In this document: piece after piece, positions 18,669 through 27,570 of the stretch | Numbering within the stretch: the stretch's first letter is position 1 | Layout: each line of letters begins with the position of its first letter | Source: Alphaproteobacteria bacterium | GTDB lineage: Bacteria; Pseudomonadota; Alphaproteobacteria; UBA9219; RGZA01 | Direction of reading: 5' to 3' | Assembly: GCA_033762625.1 (NCBI GenBank) | Contig: JANRLI010000020.1 | Span: forward strand, 1-46,695 | DNA: 46,695 bases | Notes under the pieces: model-generated | The model's input: only the letters and a program-made list of their open reading frames with translations | What the model was told of the DNA's origin: nothing | The model's database searches: none | Made by a program: the position numbers and the translations under genes

Positions 18669-18696
18669 ATTTCCGTCTGTGGAAAACTCCGGAAAT
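18669..18696 (+). promoter_or_regulatory. Inverted repeat upstream of ppdK
   Basis: ATTTCCG at 18669-18675 is repeated in inverse as CGGAAAT at 18690-18696 around a 14-base loop, about 85 bases before the ppdK start. It could be a hairpin in the leader or an operator. Only the symmetry is seen; no regulator is implied. Confidence 0.3.
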
Positions 18697-18778
18697 AGAT
18701 TGATTCTGGGGGGCATTTTGTGCTCCTTATGCCTCCTTAATTCCATGTGTTTAATGAGACCTCCTGAGGGGATACTTT

Positions 18779-21466
18779 ATGGCTAATAAATGGGTTTACA
18801 GTTTCGGTGAAGGCAAGGCAGAAGGTCGTGCAGACATGAAAAACCTTCTGGGCGGGAAGGGCGCAAATTTGGCTGAAATGACCAATCTCGCGCTTCCAGT
18901 GCCGCCGGGGTTCACGATTACCACCGAAGCATGTGTCCATTATTACGCTAACGGTCGCAAGTATCCCGCAGAACTCAAAGCACAAGCGGATGAATCCTTG
19001 GCGCTGATTGAAAAGCGTATGGGCAAAAAATTCGGCGATGCGAAAAACCCGCTACTCGTTTCCGTTCGTTCCGGTGCGCGCGCATCCATGCCCGGCATGA
19101 TGGACACTGTTTTAAACCTTGGCCTCAACGACATTACGGTTGAAGGGTTGAAGGCACAAAGCGGTGATGAACGCTTTGCCTATGACAGCTACCGCCGCTT
19201 CATTCAGATGTATTCTGGCGTTGTACTGAATGTTGAATATCATCATTTTGAAGAAGTGATTGAAGATCAAAAGCACAAACGCGGCGTGAAGCTTGATACG
19301 GAATTAACTGCCGCTGACTGGCAGCAGGTTATTGAAGGCTACAAAAAAGTCGTATCTGCGCAAACCGGTAAGCCATTCCCGCAAGATGCGCAGGAACAGC
19401 TTTGGGGCGCGATTGCTGCCGTGTTCAATTCTTGGATGAACCAGCGCGCTGTTACGTACCGTAAGCTCCATAACATCCCTGCGGATTGGGGCACAGCTGT
19501 TAACGTGCAGTCCATGGTGTTCGGTAATATGGGCCAAGATTGCGCAACGGGTGTTGCATTTACCCGTAATCCTTCAACCGGCGAAAAGATTTTCTACGGC
19601 GAATATCTTGTGAATGCACAAGGTGAAGACGTAGTTGCCGGTATTCGTACCCCGCAATCCATCACTATTCAGGCAAAACAAGCCAGCGGTTCTGACCTTC
19701 CCGCGATGGAAGAAGTCATGCCAGCGGTTTATAAGCAATTCATCGCGGTATGTGAAAAATTGGAAAAGCATTACCGCGATATGCAGGACATTGAATTCAC
19801 CGTTGAAAAGGGTGTGCTGTTCATGCTGCAAACCCGCAACGCAAAGCGCACTGCAAAGGCGGCGTTGAAGGTTGCCGTGGATCTGGTTTCCGAAGGTTTG
19901 ATTGACCAAGCAACGGCCGTTCAGCGCGTTGAACCATCGGCGCTTGACCAGCTGCTTCATCCAACACTTGATCCCAAGGCGAAGCGCGAAGTGGTTGCAA
20001 AGGGGTTGCCAGCATCACCCGGTGCGGCATCGGGCCAAGTTGTATTCAATGCTGACAAGGCTGAAGAGCTTGCATCGAAGGGCGCGGCGGTTATTTTGTG
20101 CCGTATTGAAACCTCACCAGAAGACATTCATGGCATGCATGCCGCGAAGGGTATTTTAACGAGCCGTGGCGGCATGACCAGTCACGCAGCCGTGGTTGCC
20201 CGTGGTATGGGCCGCGCATGTGTTGCTGGCGCGGGTACTGTTCATATCGACTACAGCAAAGAAATTATGACCATCGGCAAGACAGTTATTAAAGCTGGTG
20301 ACGTTGTGACGATTGATGGCTCGACAGGCGAGCTGATGCTTGGCCAAGTGCCGACTGTTCAACCTGAATTATCGGGAGATTTTGCTACGCTCATGGGCTG
20401 GGCTGATAAGTACCGCCGCATGAAAATCCGCACCAATGCTGAAACTCCGCTTGATACGCGTACTGCGCGTAAGTTCGGCGCGGAAGGTATTGGTCTTTGC
20501 CGCACTGAACACATGTTCTTTGACGCGGAACGCATCATCGCCGTACGTGAAATGATTGTTGCTGATGATGAAGCAGGCCGCAGAGCTGCGCTGGCAAAGA
20601 TCGAGCCAATGCAGAAGAAGGATTTCGTTGAAATCTTCACCATCATGGCTGGGTTACCAGTAACCATTCGTTTGCTAGACCCGCCATTGCACGAATTCCT
20701 TCCAAAGTCTGAAAACGAAATGGAAGAAGTGGCAAAGGCAGCGGGGACCGATTTGGCCAAAATCAAGGTTCGCGCCCAACAATTGCATGAATCCAACCCC
20801 ATGTTAGGTCACCGTGGTTGCCGCCTTGGCATTACATACCCTGAAATCTATGAAATGCAGGCGCGCGCGATTTTCGAAGCCGCTTGCGAAGTTCAAAAGG
20901 CAGGTCAGACCGTATTGCCTGAAGTAATGTTGCCACTGATTTTCTCCAAGAAGGAATTCACAATTCTGAAGGAAGTAGTGGATGCCGAAGCTGAAAAAGC
21001 GCAAAAGAAATACGGTGTGAAGGTGAACTACCTTGTCGGCACCATGATTGAATTGCCACGCGCAGCATTAATGGCTGGCCAGATTGCTGAAGCCGCTGAA
21101 TTCTTCAGCTTCGGTACCAACGATCTGACCCAAACCACCCTTGGCATCAGCCGTGATGATGCAGGAAACTTCCTGCCTGATTACGCACGTCTTGGCGTTA
21201 TGGAACGTGACCCGTTCGCATCGCTTGACCAGCAGGGTGTCGGCGAACTTATTCGTATTGCCGTTGAACGAGGACGGCGTACCCGTGCTGGCTTGAAGCT
21301 TGGCATTTGCGGCGAACATGGCGGCGATCCAGACTCCATCGGCTTCTGCGAAGGTGCAGGGCTTGATTACGTTTCATGCTCCCCGTACCGCGTTCCGATT
21401 GCGCGCCTCGCTGCTGCGCAGGCGGCATTGCGTCAGCAAGCATTGGCTGCCAAAGCCGCGGAATAA
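18779..21466 (+). CDS. ppdK: Pyruvate phosphate dikinase
   Basis: An 895-residue PEP-utilising enzyme that interconverts pyruvate + ATP + phosphate and phosphoenolpyruvate + AMP + pyrophosphate. The N-terminal ATP-grasp part begins GGKGANLAEMTNLALPVPPGFT. The phosphohistidine swivel domain shows GGMTSHAAVVARGMG, with catalytic His at about residue 469. The C-terminal TIM barrel has IRTNAETPLDTRTARKFGAEGIGLCRTEHMF, FGTNDLTQTTLG and GICGEHGGDP with the active-site Cys at about 844. Length matches bacterial PPDK. A GAGGGGATA ribosome-binding site precedes the ATG. The enzyme allows gluconeogenic or pyrophosphate-linked PEP formation. Neighbouring glyS is a familiar context for ppdK in alphaproteobacteria. 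Confidence 0.97.
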   Translation: MANKWVYSFGEGKAEGRADMKNLLGGKGANLAEMTNLALPVPPGFTITTEACVHYYANGRKYPAELKAQADESLALIEKRMGKKFGDAKNPLLVSVRSGARASMPGMMDTVLNLGLNDITVEGLKAQSGDERFAYDSYRRFIQMYSGVVLNVEYHHFEEVIEDQKHKRGVKLDTELTAADWQQVIEGYKKVVSAQTGKPFPQDAQEQLWGAIAAVFNSWMNQRAVTYRKLHNIPADWGTAVNVQSMVFGNMGQDCATGVAFTRNPSTGEKIFYGEYLVNAQGEDVVAGIRTPQSITIQAKQASGSDLPAMEEVMPAVYKQFIAVCEKLEKHYRDMQDIEFTVEKGVLFMLQTRNAKRTAKAALKVAVDLVSEGLIDQATAVQRVEPSALDQLLHPTLDPKAKREVVAKGLPASPGAASGQVVFNADKAEELASKGAAVILCRIETSPEDIHGMHAAKGILTSRGGMTSHAAVVARGMGRACVAGAGTVHIDYSKEIMTIGKTVIKAGDVVTIDGSTGELMLGQVPTVQPELSGDFATLMGWADKYRRMKIRTNAETPLDTRTARKFGAEGIGLCRTEHMFFDAERIIAVREMIVADDEAGRRAALAKIEPMQKKDFVEIFTIMAGLPVTIRLLDPPLHEFLPKSENEMEEVAKAAGTDLAKIKVRAQQLHESNPMLGHRGCRLGITYPEIYEMQARAIFEAACEVQKAGQTVLPEVMLPLIFSKKEFTILKEVVDAEAEKAQKKYGVKVNYLVGTMIELPRAALMAGQIAEAAEFFSFGTNDLTQTTLGISRDDAGNFLPDYARLGVMERDPFASLDQQGVGELIRIAVERGRRTRAGLKLGICGEHGGDPDSIGFCEGAGLDYVSCSPYRVPIARLAAAQAALRQQALAAKAAE

Positions 21467-21476
21467 GACTGCCATA

Positions 21477-21510
21477 GAAGCGCCTTAGCCCAGATGTAGA
21501 AGGGCGCTTC
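21477..21510 (+). terminator. Hairpin after ppdK, possible weak terminator
   Basis: GAAGCGCC (21477-21484) pairs with GGCGCTTC (21503-21510), extendable by two weaker pairs, about ten bases after the ppdK stop. The 3' side is followed by GATTATACCC rather than a run of T, so it may be an attenuating or stabilising hairpin instead of an intrinsic terminator. Confidence 0.45.
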
Positions 21511-21550
21511 GATTATACCCTTCGCCGAAGTAAATTTAAGGACCAGACCC

Positions 21551-23113
21551 ATGTCAGACCATGATAAGTTAAATCCTGAAATGAATTCAGAAGTTCCAGA
21601 CATCGTCCAAACCGCAGAAGCAGTAAAGCCAAAGCATAAGCCTATCACGCCCGTAGCAATGTTGTGGTTTTTGGCATTATTGGGCGTTGCATCGACGATT
21701 TTCTCGGTATGGGGTTTGTGGCGCATAACGGATTTATCCGTGCAATTCCAATCCAAAGATGACCGTTCATTGGTTCTGGCAGTTAATCTGAAAGAGGAAA
21801 TCGCATCCTTTTCCATGCTCACCTATGATTTTCTGCTGCAACAGGATTTCAACCGCATGATGCTTAAAGAGCGTCAATCCAACAAAACCCGCGAAGATAT
21901 TACGCAAAATCTTGGCAATCTGGCCATGCTCAGCACGTCGGGAACCGCTGGCACAGTGATCGAAGCCATTCGCTATAATATAACCAGCTTCCTTGCTGCA
22001 ACCGACAAAGCTTTGGAAACAGCAGTTGAAGATGGCAACGCAACCAAAGCGCGTGGAATTTTACAAGATGAAGTGGAACCAGCATTAAAAACTGCTCAGA
22101 ACTCTTTGAACGACCTTATTAATTCGCGTCAGCATTTCGGCGATGAACATTTCCAGTTTGTTCGCCAGCAATCGATTATGATTATTTTGCTGCTGGTTGG
22201 GCTTACCACCTTGGGCATGGCGATAATTGTTACGTTACGTTCGACTATTTTGCATAAATACGTTCAAAAAATCCGTAAACTGGAAATTGAAACCGAACAG
22301 GCGGCTTCCACCCGTGCACCCTCGGCTGATGAAGTGGCTGAAACCCGCAAACGTATTCTTGAAGCACGTTCGCTTTCTACCCTTGCGCTTATCAATCGCC
22401 TGAACCGCCTTCATAAAGACAGCGAAGAATTGAAGAAAGATATTCAGGTGTTGCAACGCCATGCCGATAGCGATATCAAGCAACCGCCACGCGTCGAAAT
22501 CAACCGTAGCGAAGTGGAAATACTGCAACATCAGGGCGAAAAAATTGCCATGTCATTGGGTCGCATTGGTCACATCAATGACCAGACCAAACACTTTGTA
22601 GATTCGATTGGTGAATTGATGCACGGGATGCAAGGCCTTGCCACCGATGGCAATGTGGTTGCATTAAACGTAACCATTGAATTGGCAAAACTGCAAGCCC
22701 ATCTCGGCGCACCCATTCCGGAAGAGAAAAATGCCAAGATTTCCGAACAAATTCGCGCACTGGCAACAACGGCGGCTAGCATTACCGGTAAGATGGCGAT
22801 GGTGTTGAGCCAGTTCCGTTATGCGCAGCAAGATTTTGAAAAACAATCAGCCGAATTGGCGCAAATTAAAAGCGGCAGCAGCGCTGCGCTTGACACCATC
22901 AAGAACAATCTGCACATCCAGCAACAACAAAACAGCCAGCTGTTTGATGAACGTACTGCTTTATTAAGCGAACTTCCAAAGCTGGTTGCCAAGGTTGCCG
23001 CGCTAGAAGAGCAAATCACCCAAATCCAGGCGATGACCGAAGAAGAAATCGACGAACTGGGCGATATGCCAACGGGCCGTCAATTCAAGATTATCTCTGG
23101 CGGCGCTTCCTGA
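21551..23113 (+). CDS. Chemoreceptor-like membrane protein with degenerate signalling tip
   Basis: A 520-residue protein with two membrane helices (about residues 34-56 and 210-230) enclosing a helical periplasmic domain of ~150 residues, resembling four-helix-bundle sensors. A long cytoplasmic coiled coil follows. Around residues 360-430 the sequence GNVVALNVTIELAKLQ then KISEQIRALATTAASI aligns with the methyl-accepting chemotaxis hairpin (consensus roughly TNLLALNAAIEAARAG then VADEVRKLAERT). The order and spacing are kept but several consensus residues are lost, and an eleven-residue insert replaces the GRGF segment. A second coiled coil ends the protein. No che gene lies nearby, so it may signal to a distant cluster or act as a structural scaffold. 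AAGGA precedes the ATG. Confidence 0.72.
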   Translation: MSDHDKLNPEMNSEVPDIVQTAEAVKPKHKPITPVAMLWFLALLGVASTIFSVWGLWRITDLSVQFQSKDDRSLVLAVNLKEEIASFSMLTYDFLLQQDFNRMMLKERQSNKTREDITQNLGNLAMLSTSGTAGTVIEAIRYNITSFLAATDKALETAVEDGNATKARGILQDEVEPALKTAQNSLNDLINSRQHFGDEHFQFVRQQSIMIILLLVGLTTLGMAIIVTLRSTILHKYVQKIRKLEIETEQAASTRAPSADEVAETRKRILEARSLSTLALINRLNRLHKDSEELKKDIQVLQRHADSDIKQPPRVEINRSEVEILQHQGEKIAMSLGRIGHINDQTKHFVDSIGELMHGMQGLATDGNVVALNVTIELAKLQAHLGAPIPEEKNAKISEQIRALATTAASITGKMAMVLSQFRYAQQDFEKQSAELAQIKSGSSAALDTIKNNLHIQQQQNSQLFDERTALLSELPKLVAKVAALEEQITQIQAMTEEEIDELGDMPTGRQFKIISGGAS

Positions 23114-23116
23114 TTT

Positions 23117-24121
23117 TTAAGCTTTGTCTTTTTTACGTGTTTTAAGCAGCGAAATCGCAATCCCGCTGAAAATGAGCGTAAGTACAACTGAAAGGCTTAT
23201 TTCCGTTGGCATATGGTAATGTAGCAGTTCAGCCGCCGTAATCTTTCCGCCAATAAATATCAGAATAAATGCAAGCGCCTTGGACAAGTATTCAAAGCGA
23301 TGCACCATGTCTTCAAGCAGGAAGAATAATGAACGCAGGCCAATAATCGCAAAGATATTGCTTGTATAAACGATATATGGGTCTTGGGTTACGGCGAACA
23401 CTGCTGGCACGCTATCCACTGCAAACACCAGATCGGCAATTTCAACAAGCACCAACGCAACAAAAAGCGGCGTGATAAAGGTCATGTTGCGTGACGGATT
23501 CTGCGGGTTAGGCAGACGCACGAAAAAACGCTCCTTATGCAATTCCTTGGTAATGGGCAGATGCTTTTGCATCCATTTCAGCGCAGGATTATCTGCAATT
23601 TCACTGTGTTCGTTTTGAACAAATAGCATTTTGAAGCCGGTAAATAGCAAGAAGATGCCGAATATCAGCAATATCCAGCTAAATTGGCTAATCAGCGCGG
23701 CGCCAGCACCGATCATAATGCCGCGTAATATCAGCACGCCAAGAATACCCCAGAACAATACGCGGTGACGGTACTGTGCAGGTATTCCTAGAGAAGAAAA
23801 AATCAGCGAGATAACAAAAATATTATCAATCGAAAGGCTCAACTCCATGGCATAGCCGGTGAAGAATTCCATCCCTGCCTTTGCACCCAAATCCGTCCAC
23901 GTGTCCCAGCCAAACAAGACGGCAAGTGAAATATAGATGAGGGTATTGATTAGGCTGCGCTTGACCGAAGGCGGGCCATCTTTCTTTTTGCTGAATAAGC
24001 CTAAATCGTAAGCCAGTATAGATACGATGGTGATTAAAAAATTCATCCACATCCATACCGGATGGCCCATCCAGTCGGTTTTCATCCATTCAGGCAGCAT
24101 TGCGATTAAATTAATATCCAT
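23117..24121 (-). CDS. TerC-family integral membrane protein (Alx-like)
   Basis: A 334-residue membrane protein with about eight helices. The TerC signature is clear: MELSLSIDNIFVISLIF and, in the second half, VALVLVEIADLVFAVDSVPAVFAVTQDPYIVYTSNIFAIIGLRSLFFL, with Asp residues inside helices that are thought to coordinate metal. Some TerC proteins export manganese or help load metal into secreted proteins. The substrate here is not readable. A manganese riboswitch often precedes such genes, but only 38 bases separate this start from the upstream gene, so none fits. It is the last gene of an ispB-unknown-terC minus-strand run, with TAGGAACC before its ATG. Confidence 0.93.
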   Translation of the reverse strand: MDINLIAMLPEWMKTDWMGHPVWMWMNFLITIVSILAYDLGLFSKKKDGPPSVKRSLINTLIYISLAVLFGWDTWTDLGAKAGMEFFTGYAMELSLSIDNIFVISLIFSSLGIPAQYRHRVLFWGILGVLILRGIMIGAGAALISQFSWILLIFGIFLLFTGFKMLFVQNEHSEIADNPALKWMQKHLPITKELHKERFFVRLPNPQNPSRNMTFITPLFVALVLVEIADLVFAVDSVPAVFAVTQDPYIVYTSNIFAIIGLRSLFFLLEDMVHRFEYLSKALAFILIFIGGKITAAELLHYHMPTEISLSVVLTLIFSGIAISLLKTRKKDKA

Positions 24122-24159
24122 AAAAGGTTCCTATATTTGAATTATGTAAAAAGTATTGT

Positions 24160-25341
24160 TTAACCAAGACGGGAAAGCAATGCTTGCGTTGTAGTTGGGG
24201 CATCCATTCCGGCCAGTGCAGCTGCAAATTGCTGGCCGCGGGCAGTCTTGATGAACCGCTTGATAGTGCTTTGATTGCAGGTATTAACTGCGTGCATCAG
24301 TAACTCCTCGCGCAAATCAACAAGCATGGGCTGGCTTTCAGAATCATCGCGCATTTTAATACAGAATGCCGCAAGCGAACGCGCCCCACCCGATGCATAT
24401 GGCGCCATATCCAGCATTAAAAGCCGTGCACCTGTTCCATTAAACGGGCAGGCATGCTTAAGCGTTTTGCCGTCATCGTCACGCGCAACTGAACCAAATG
24501 CACCTGATGAGATGGAATGGATAAGTCCGCGGCTAATATCTGCGGCGTCTGGTTTGTTGGATAAATCAAGTGTCGCCATACCAGGCAAAAGGAAGATCGG
24601 AAATAATGCCTTTACGCACACACGGCTCATCATATCGGCATATTGCCGGTAAGTTGCGAGCCAGTCTTTGGGATAGGTGTCACTCACATCCGCGGATGTG
24701 TCATAAAGCGCGGCAAACAATTGGGATGTTGTGAATTGCCATGCCCATAATCCCGCCCAAACTTCGGGATGCAAAACGCCGTAAAGATAAGATGCAATAA
24801 TGTCGTCCTGATCCCACGGTGATTTTGGGAAACCGCGCAGTTTGAAAACATCAATTTGGTCAGTGCGTTTGATTTTGGATTCAAAACTGCGTTTCAATTC
24901 TTTTTTATCCAGCCAGCCTTGATGAAATGGAAAGCGGGGCAGGGCATAAATAATGTTGTCATAGATGCTTTGGGCCTCGATGCTAAGGCCGCATAACGGC
25001 TTGTCCAGCGCGGCTGCATACCATGCTTTTGGCAATTCCGTATTGTCACCTAATACTGCATTAAACGCGTGGGTCAAGGCTTTGAAATGGTCATCGACAA
25101 ATGGGCGCAGCGGCCCATGATGTTTCTTTGGAAAATTACGAAAGGTGTGAACAAAAAAATCAATGCCCATGACTTCATAGGCCAGATTTTTTAACGGGCT
25201 TTCACCGATATGCGTACGCTTATCTTTTATGGCATACGAAAGCGATCTGTTGTGGGGTATGACTTCATCGCATGGTTTAAACGCACCGCTATCGAACGAT
25301 TGCTTGATGCATTGCTCAAGGGCGGTGCTTAATTCCCGCAT
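24160..25341 (-). CDS. Hypothetical protein in the ispB-terC operon
   Basis: A 393-residue soluble protein that I do not recognise. It has no signal peptide or membrane helix and is rich in aromatic residues and helices. Local landmarks are KNLAYEVMGIDFFVHTFRNFPKKHHG, LPRFPFHQGW, PKSPWDQDDIIASYLYGVLHPEVWAGLWAW and, near the C-terminus, HACPFNGTGARLLMLDMAPYASGG. The ATG lies three bases after the ispB stop and the gene ends 38 bases before terC, so it is almost certainly co-transcribed with both. A role in isoprenoid metabolism or metal handling would be guesswork. Codon use looks like that of its neighbours, which argues for a real gene. Confidence 0.8.
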   Translation of the reverse strand: MRELSTALEQCIKQSFDSGAFKPCDEVIPHNRSLSYAIKDKRTHIGESPLKNLAYEVMGIDFFVHTFRNFPKKHHGPLRPFVDDHFKALTHAFNAVLGDNTELPKAWYAAALDKPLCGLSIEAQSIYDNIIYALPRFPFHQGWLDKKELKRSFESKIKRTDQIDVFKLRGFPKSPWDQDDIIASYLYGVLHPEVWAGLWAWQFTTSQLFAALYDTSADVSDTYPKDWLATYRQYADMMSRVCVKALFPIFLLPGMATLDLSNKPDAADISRGLIHSISSGAFGSVARDDDGKTLKHACPFNGTGARLLMLDMAPYASGGARSLAAFCIKMRDDSESQPMLVDLREELLMHAVNTCNQSTIKRFIKTARGQQFAAALAGMDAPTTTQALLSRLG

Positions 25342-25344
25342 CGA

Positions 25345-26379
25345 TTAATATTCGCGTTCCAGCGTGAAATCTACAACTGATAACAAGGCCGATTTAATCG
25401 GGTGTTCGGGGAATAGGCCTAAAGCGTCGCGGGCAATCGCCGCATAATGGCGCGCGCGGTCAGCAGCATCTTTTAAGGCCTGACTTTTTACCAATAAATC
25501 GATGGCCTTTTCTAAATCGCCTTCATTCTGTTCCAGATCTTCCAATGTGCGGCGCCAGAAGAAACGCTCGGCTTCGCCGCCACGATTATAGGCGAGAATA
25601 ACGGGTAGGGTGATTTTGCCCTCGCGGAAATCATCGCCGATGGATTTGCCAAGGCGCGCTTGTTCAGCGGAATAATCTAGAACATCATCAATAATCTGGA
25701 ATGCAAGACCAAGGTTTAGCCCAAAGGTACGCAGCGCTTCTTCTTCCGGCGCGGGGCGTGCAGAAACAACTGCGCCGATGCGGCAGGCAGCTGCGAACAA
25801 TTCGGCTGTTTTTGCACGTATAACTTCCAGATAGGCTTGTTCGCTGGTGCGGATATCATTCGTGGTGGTGATTTGCAATACTTCGCCTTCGGCAATTACG
25901 GCGGAAGCATTTGAAAGGATGCGCAATACGTCCAGTGAACCGTCCTCGGTCATCAATTGAAATGCGCGACTGAACAGGAAATCGCCAACGAGCACCGTGG
26001 GCTTATTACCAAAGAGCGTGTTTGCCGCAGGCTCGCCGCGGCGCAGATTGCTGTCATCCACCACATCGTCATGCAGCAGGGTAGCGGTATGAATAAATTC
26101 AACGCAGGCTGCAAGCTTGCGGTGCCGTACCCCGTCATACCCGCACAAACGGGCAGAAGCGAGGGTAAGGACAGGACGCAACCGCTTGCCACCTGCTGCA
26201 ATTAAATGGCCCGCTAATTGTGGAATAAGCGCAACGGGCGATTGCATGCGCTGCATAATTACTTCGTTCACAGCCAAAAGGTCTTCTTGGACTAATGCCG
26301 TTAAATCACTTAACGCATCACTACGCGATTTACGTTTGGTATTTTCAACCGGCTTGGCGAATGAAACGACTGTTGACAT
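25345..26379 (-). CDS. ispB: Polyprenyl diphosphate synthase (octaprenyl type)
   Basis: A 344-residue trans-isoprenyl diphosphate synthase. The first Asp-rich motif is LLHDDVVDDSNLRRG, the second is FQIIDDVLDYS; both chelate Mg and bind the diphosphates. GGKRLRPVLTLASARL near the N-terminus is the substrate-binding start of the family. Length and motifs fit long-chain synthases (IspB) that make the ubiquinone side chain; chain length itself cannot be read with certainty. The reading frame is open to 26472, but the ATG at 26379 is the likelier start because the upstream extension would overlap the divergent trmN6 gene. It leads an operon with an unknown gene and terC. Confidence 0.9.
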   Translation of the reverse strand: MSTVVSFAKPVENTKRKSRSDALSDLTALVQEDLLAVNEVIMQRMQSPVALIPQLAGHLIAAGGKRLRPVLTLASARLCGYDGVRHRKLAACVEFIHTATLLHDDVVDDSNLRRGEPAANTLFGNKPTVLVGDFLFSRAFQLMTEDGSLDVLRILSNASAVIAEGEVLQITTTNDIRTSEQAYLEVIRAKTAELFAAACRIGAVVSARPAPEEEALRTFGLNLGLAFQIIDDVLDYSAEQARLGKSIGDDFREGKITLPVILAYNRGGEAERFFWRRTLEDLEQNEGDLEKAIDLLVKSQALKDAADRARHYAAIARDALGLFPEHPIKSALLSVVDFTLEREY

Positions 26380-26465
26380 GGTAAGAACTTTTGTTAAGTG
26401 AATGCTCAGAATACGCTTAAAGAATTCGAGGCGGTTCAACTTAACGCATCTGTTATTAAATTCAA

Positions 26466-27239
26466 ATGGCAAACGAAAATACCGATTTAACCGAAGATAA
26501 GCTATTGGGCGGGAAGGTTATTATTTTCCAGCCTAAAAAGGGATATCGCGTTGCTGTTGATAGCTGTTTGCTTGCAGCAGCAGTGCCTGCGAAGGCAGGT
26601 GATAGGGTGCTGGATTTGGGTGTGGGTACGGGCGCGGTCAGCTTGTGCATACGCGCTCGTGTACCGCAATGCAAAATCACCGGTATTGATAAAAATACGG
26701 GCTATCTGGAACTTGCTGCAAAATCAGTTACCAAAAATAATTGGGAGCGTTCGATTGATCTGCATTTTGGTGATGTATGCCGCCCGCCGCGCGTGATTGA
26801 ACCCGCAAGCTTTAATTATGTGGTGGCTAATCCACCGTATTTTGAAGAGGACGCCTATTTCAAATCACCCAACGCCGGAAAAAGCGAAGCTCATGCTACG
26901 CATGGCTCAAAACTGGAAAATTGGGTTTCTTGCGCGAAGACGTATCTAAAGCCTGAAGGATGCTTTCTTGTTATCTTTCCGAGCGATAAAGAAGAAGTTT
27001 TACTTGCCGCACTAAAAGCACATTTCAACGAAATTGCGGTCTTCAGGGTCTATTCAAGCGATGAAACCACCCCAATACGGGTGATTATGACCGCAAAGGC
27101 GTCGCAAACGGATGAAAAAACGGTTTTAGAGCTTGGAAAACTCTATATTCGGGACATAAAGGGCGATTATACGGCGCAAGCGCGAGGAATACTTTGGGAA
27201 GGAAATGCGCTACAGTTTGTTCGCCCGTTGGCTGCGTAA
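26466..27239 (+). CDS. trmN6: tRNA1(Val) (adenine37-N6)-methyltransferase-like protein
   Basis: A 257-residue class I SAM-dependent methyltransferase. The SAM motif is VLDLGVGTGAVSLCI (about residues 47-61) and the amino-methyltransferase signature NPPY occurs in VVANPPYFEED (about 122-132). The opening (TEDKLLGGKVIIFQPKKGYRVAVDSCLLAA) matches YfiC/TrmN6 proteins, which methylate A37 of tRNA1-Val. It is divergent from ispB, sharing an 86-base region that must hold both promoters. Related NPPY enzymes can methylate other RNA or protein targets, so substrate specificity is by similarity only. Confidence 0.85.
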   Translation: MANENTDLTEDKLLGGKVIIFQPKKGYRVAVDSCLLAAAVPAKAGDRVLDLGVGTGAVSLCIRARVPQCKITGIDKNTGYLELAAKSVTKNNWERSIDLHFGDVCRPPRVIEPASFNYVVANPPYFEEDAYFKSPNAGKSEAHATHGSKLENWVSCAKTYLKPEGCFLVIFPSDKEEVLLAALKAHFNEIAVFRVYSSDETTPIRVIMTAKASQTDEKTVLELGKLYIRDIKGDYTAQARGILWEGNALQFVRPLAA

Positions 27240-27570
27240 CGCTTCAAACAGCTGCTATGTGCGCATCCGGTTCGCCTGTCGATATGTAAATGCCGTCGAT
27301 AAACGATGATTTGCTCACTGTCCGTTAGTCTTCATCACTCAATCTTGCTGTGAGCCTAGTCTAACTGCATGAAAATAATCAGCTTTTTCGACTATCATGG
27401 CCTGGCTTCTAAATGTTTGACAAGGCTCAATAAATCCTTATGTTTGCGCCATTCCCAGAGAATGTGGATAAGGCTTTTACTGGCCATATCACGGTTCCGT
27501 CATAGCACGGGTAGGCCTATCGGGACAATATAATGCCCAATAATTGGGTCATAAAAACAAGGAATAGAGT
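27240..27570 (+). promoter_or_regulatory. Long leader/promoter region of rpsD
   Basis: These 331 bases hold no credible gene. TTGACA (27417-27422) followed after 16 bases by TATGTT (27439-27444) is a plausible sigma-70 promoter. A second -10 (TATAAT, 27529-27534) lies closer to the gene without a good -35. Directly after it the perfect inverted repeat CCCAATAATTGGG (27536-27548) lies about 20 bases before the rpsD start. S4 is a known translational autoregulator in other bacteria, so a leader hairpin is possible; that function is inferred. Confidence 0.45.

Noticed and set aside
24122-24159. Possible manganese (yybP-ykoY) riboswitch before the terC-family gene
   Set aside because: Only 38 bases lie between the upstream stop and the terC start, too short for that riboswitch.
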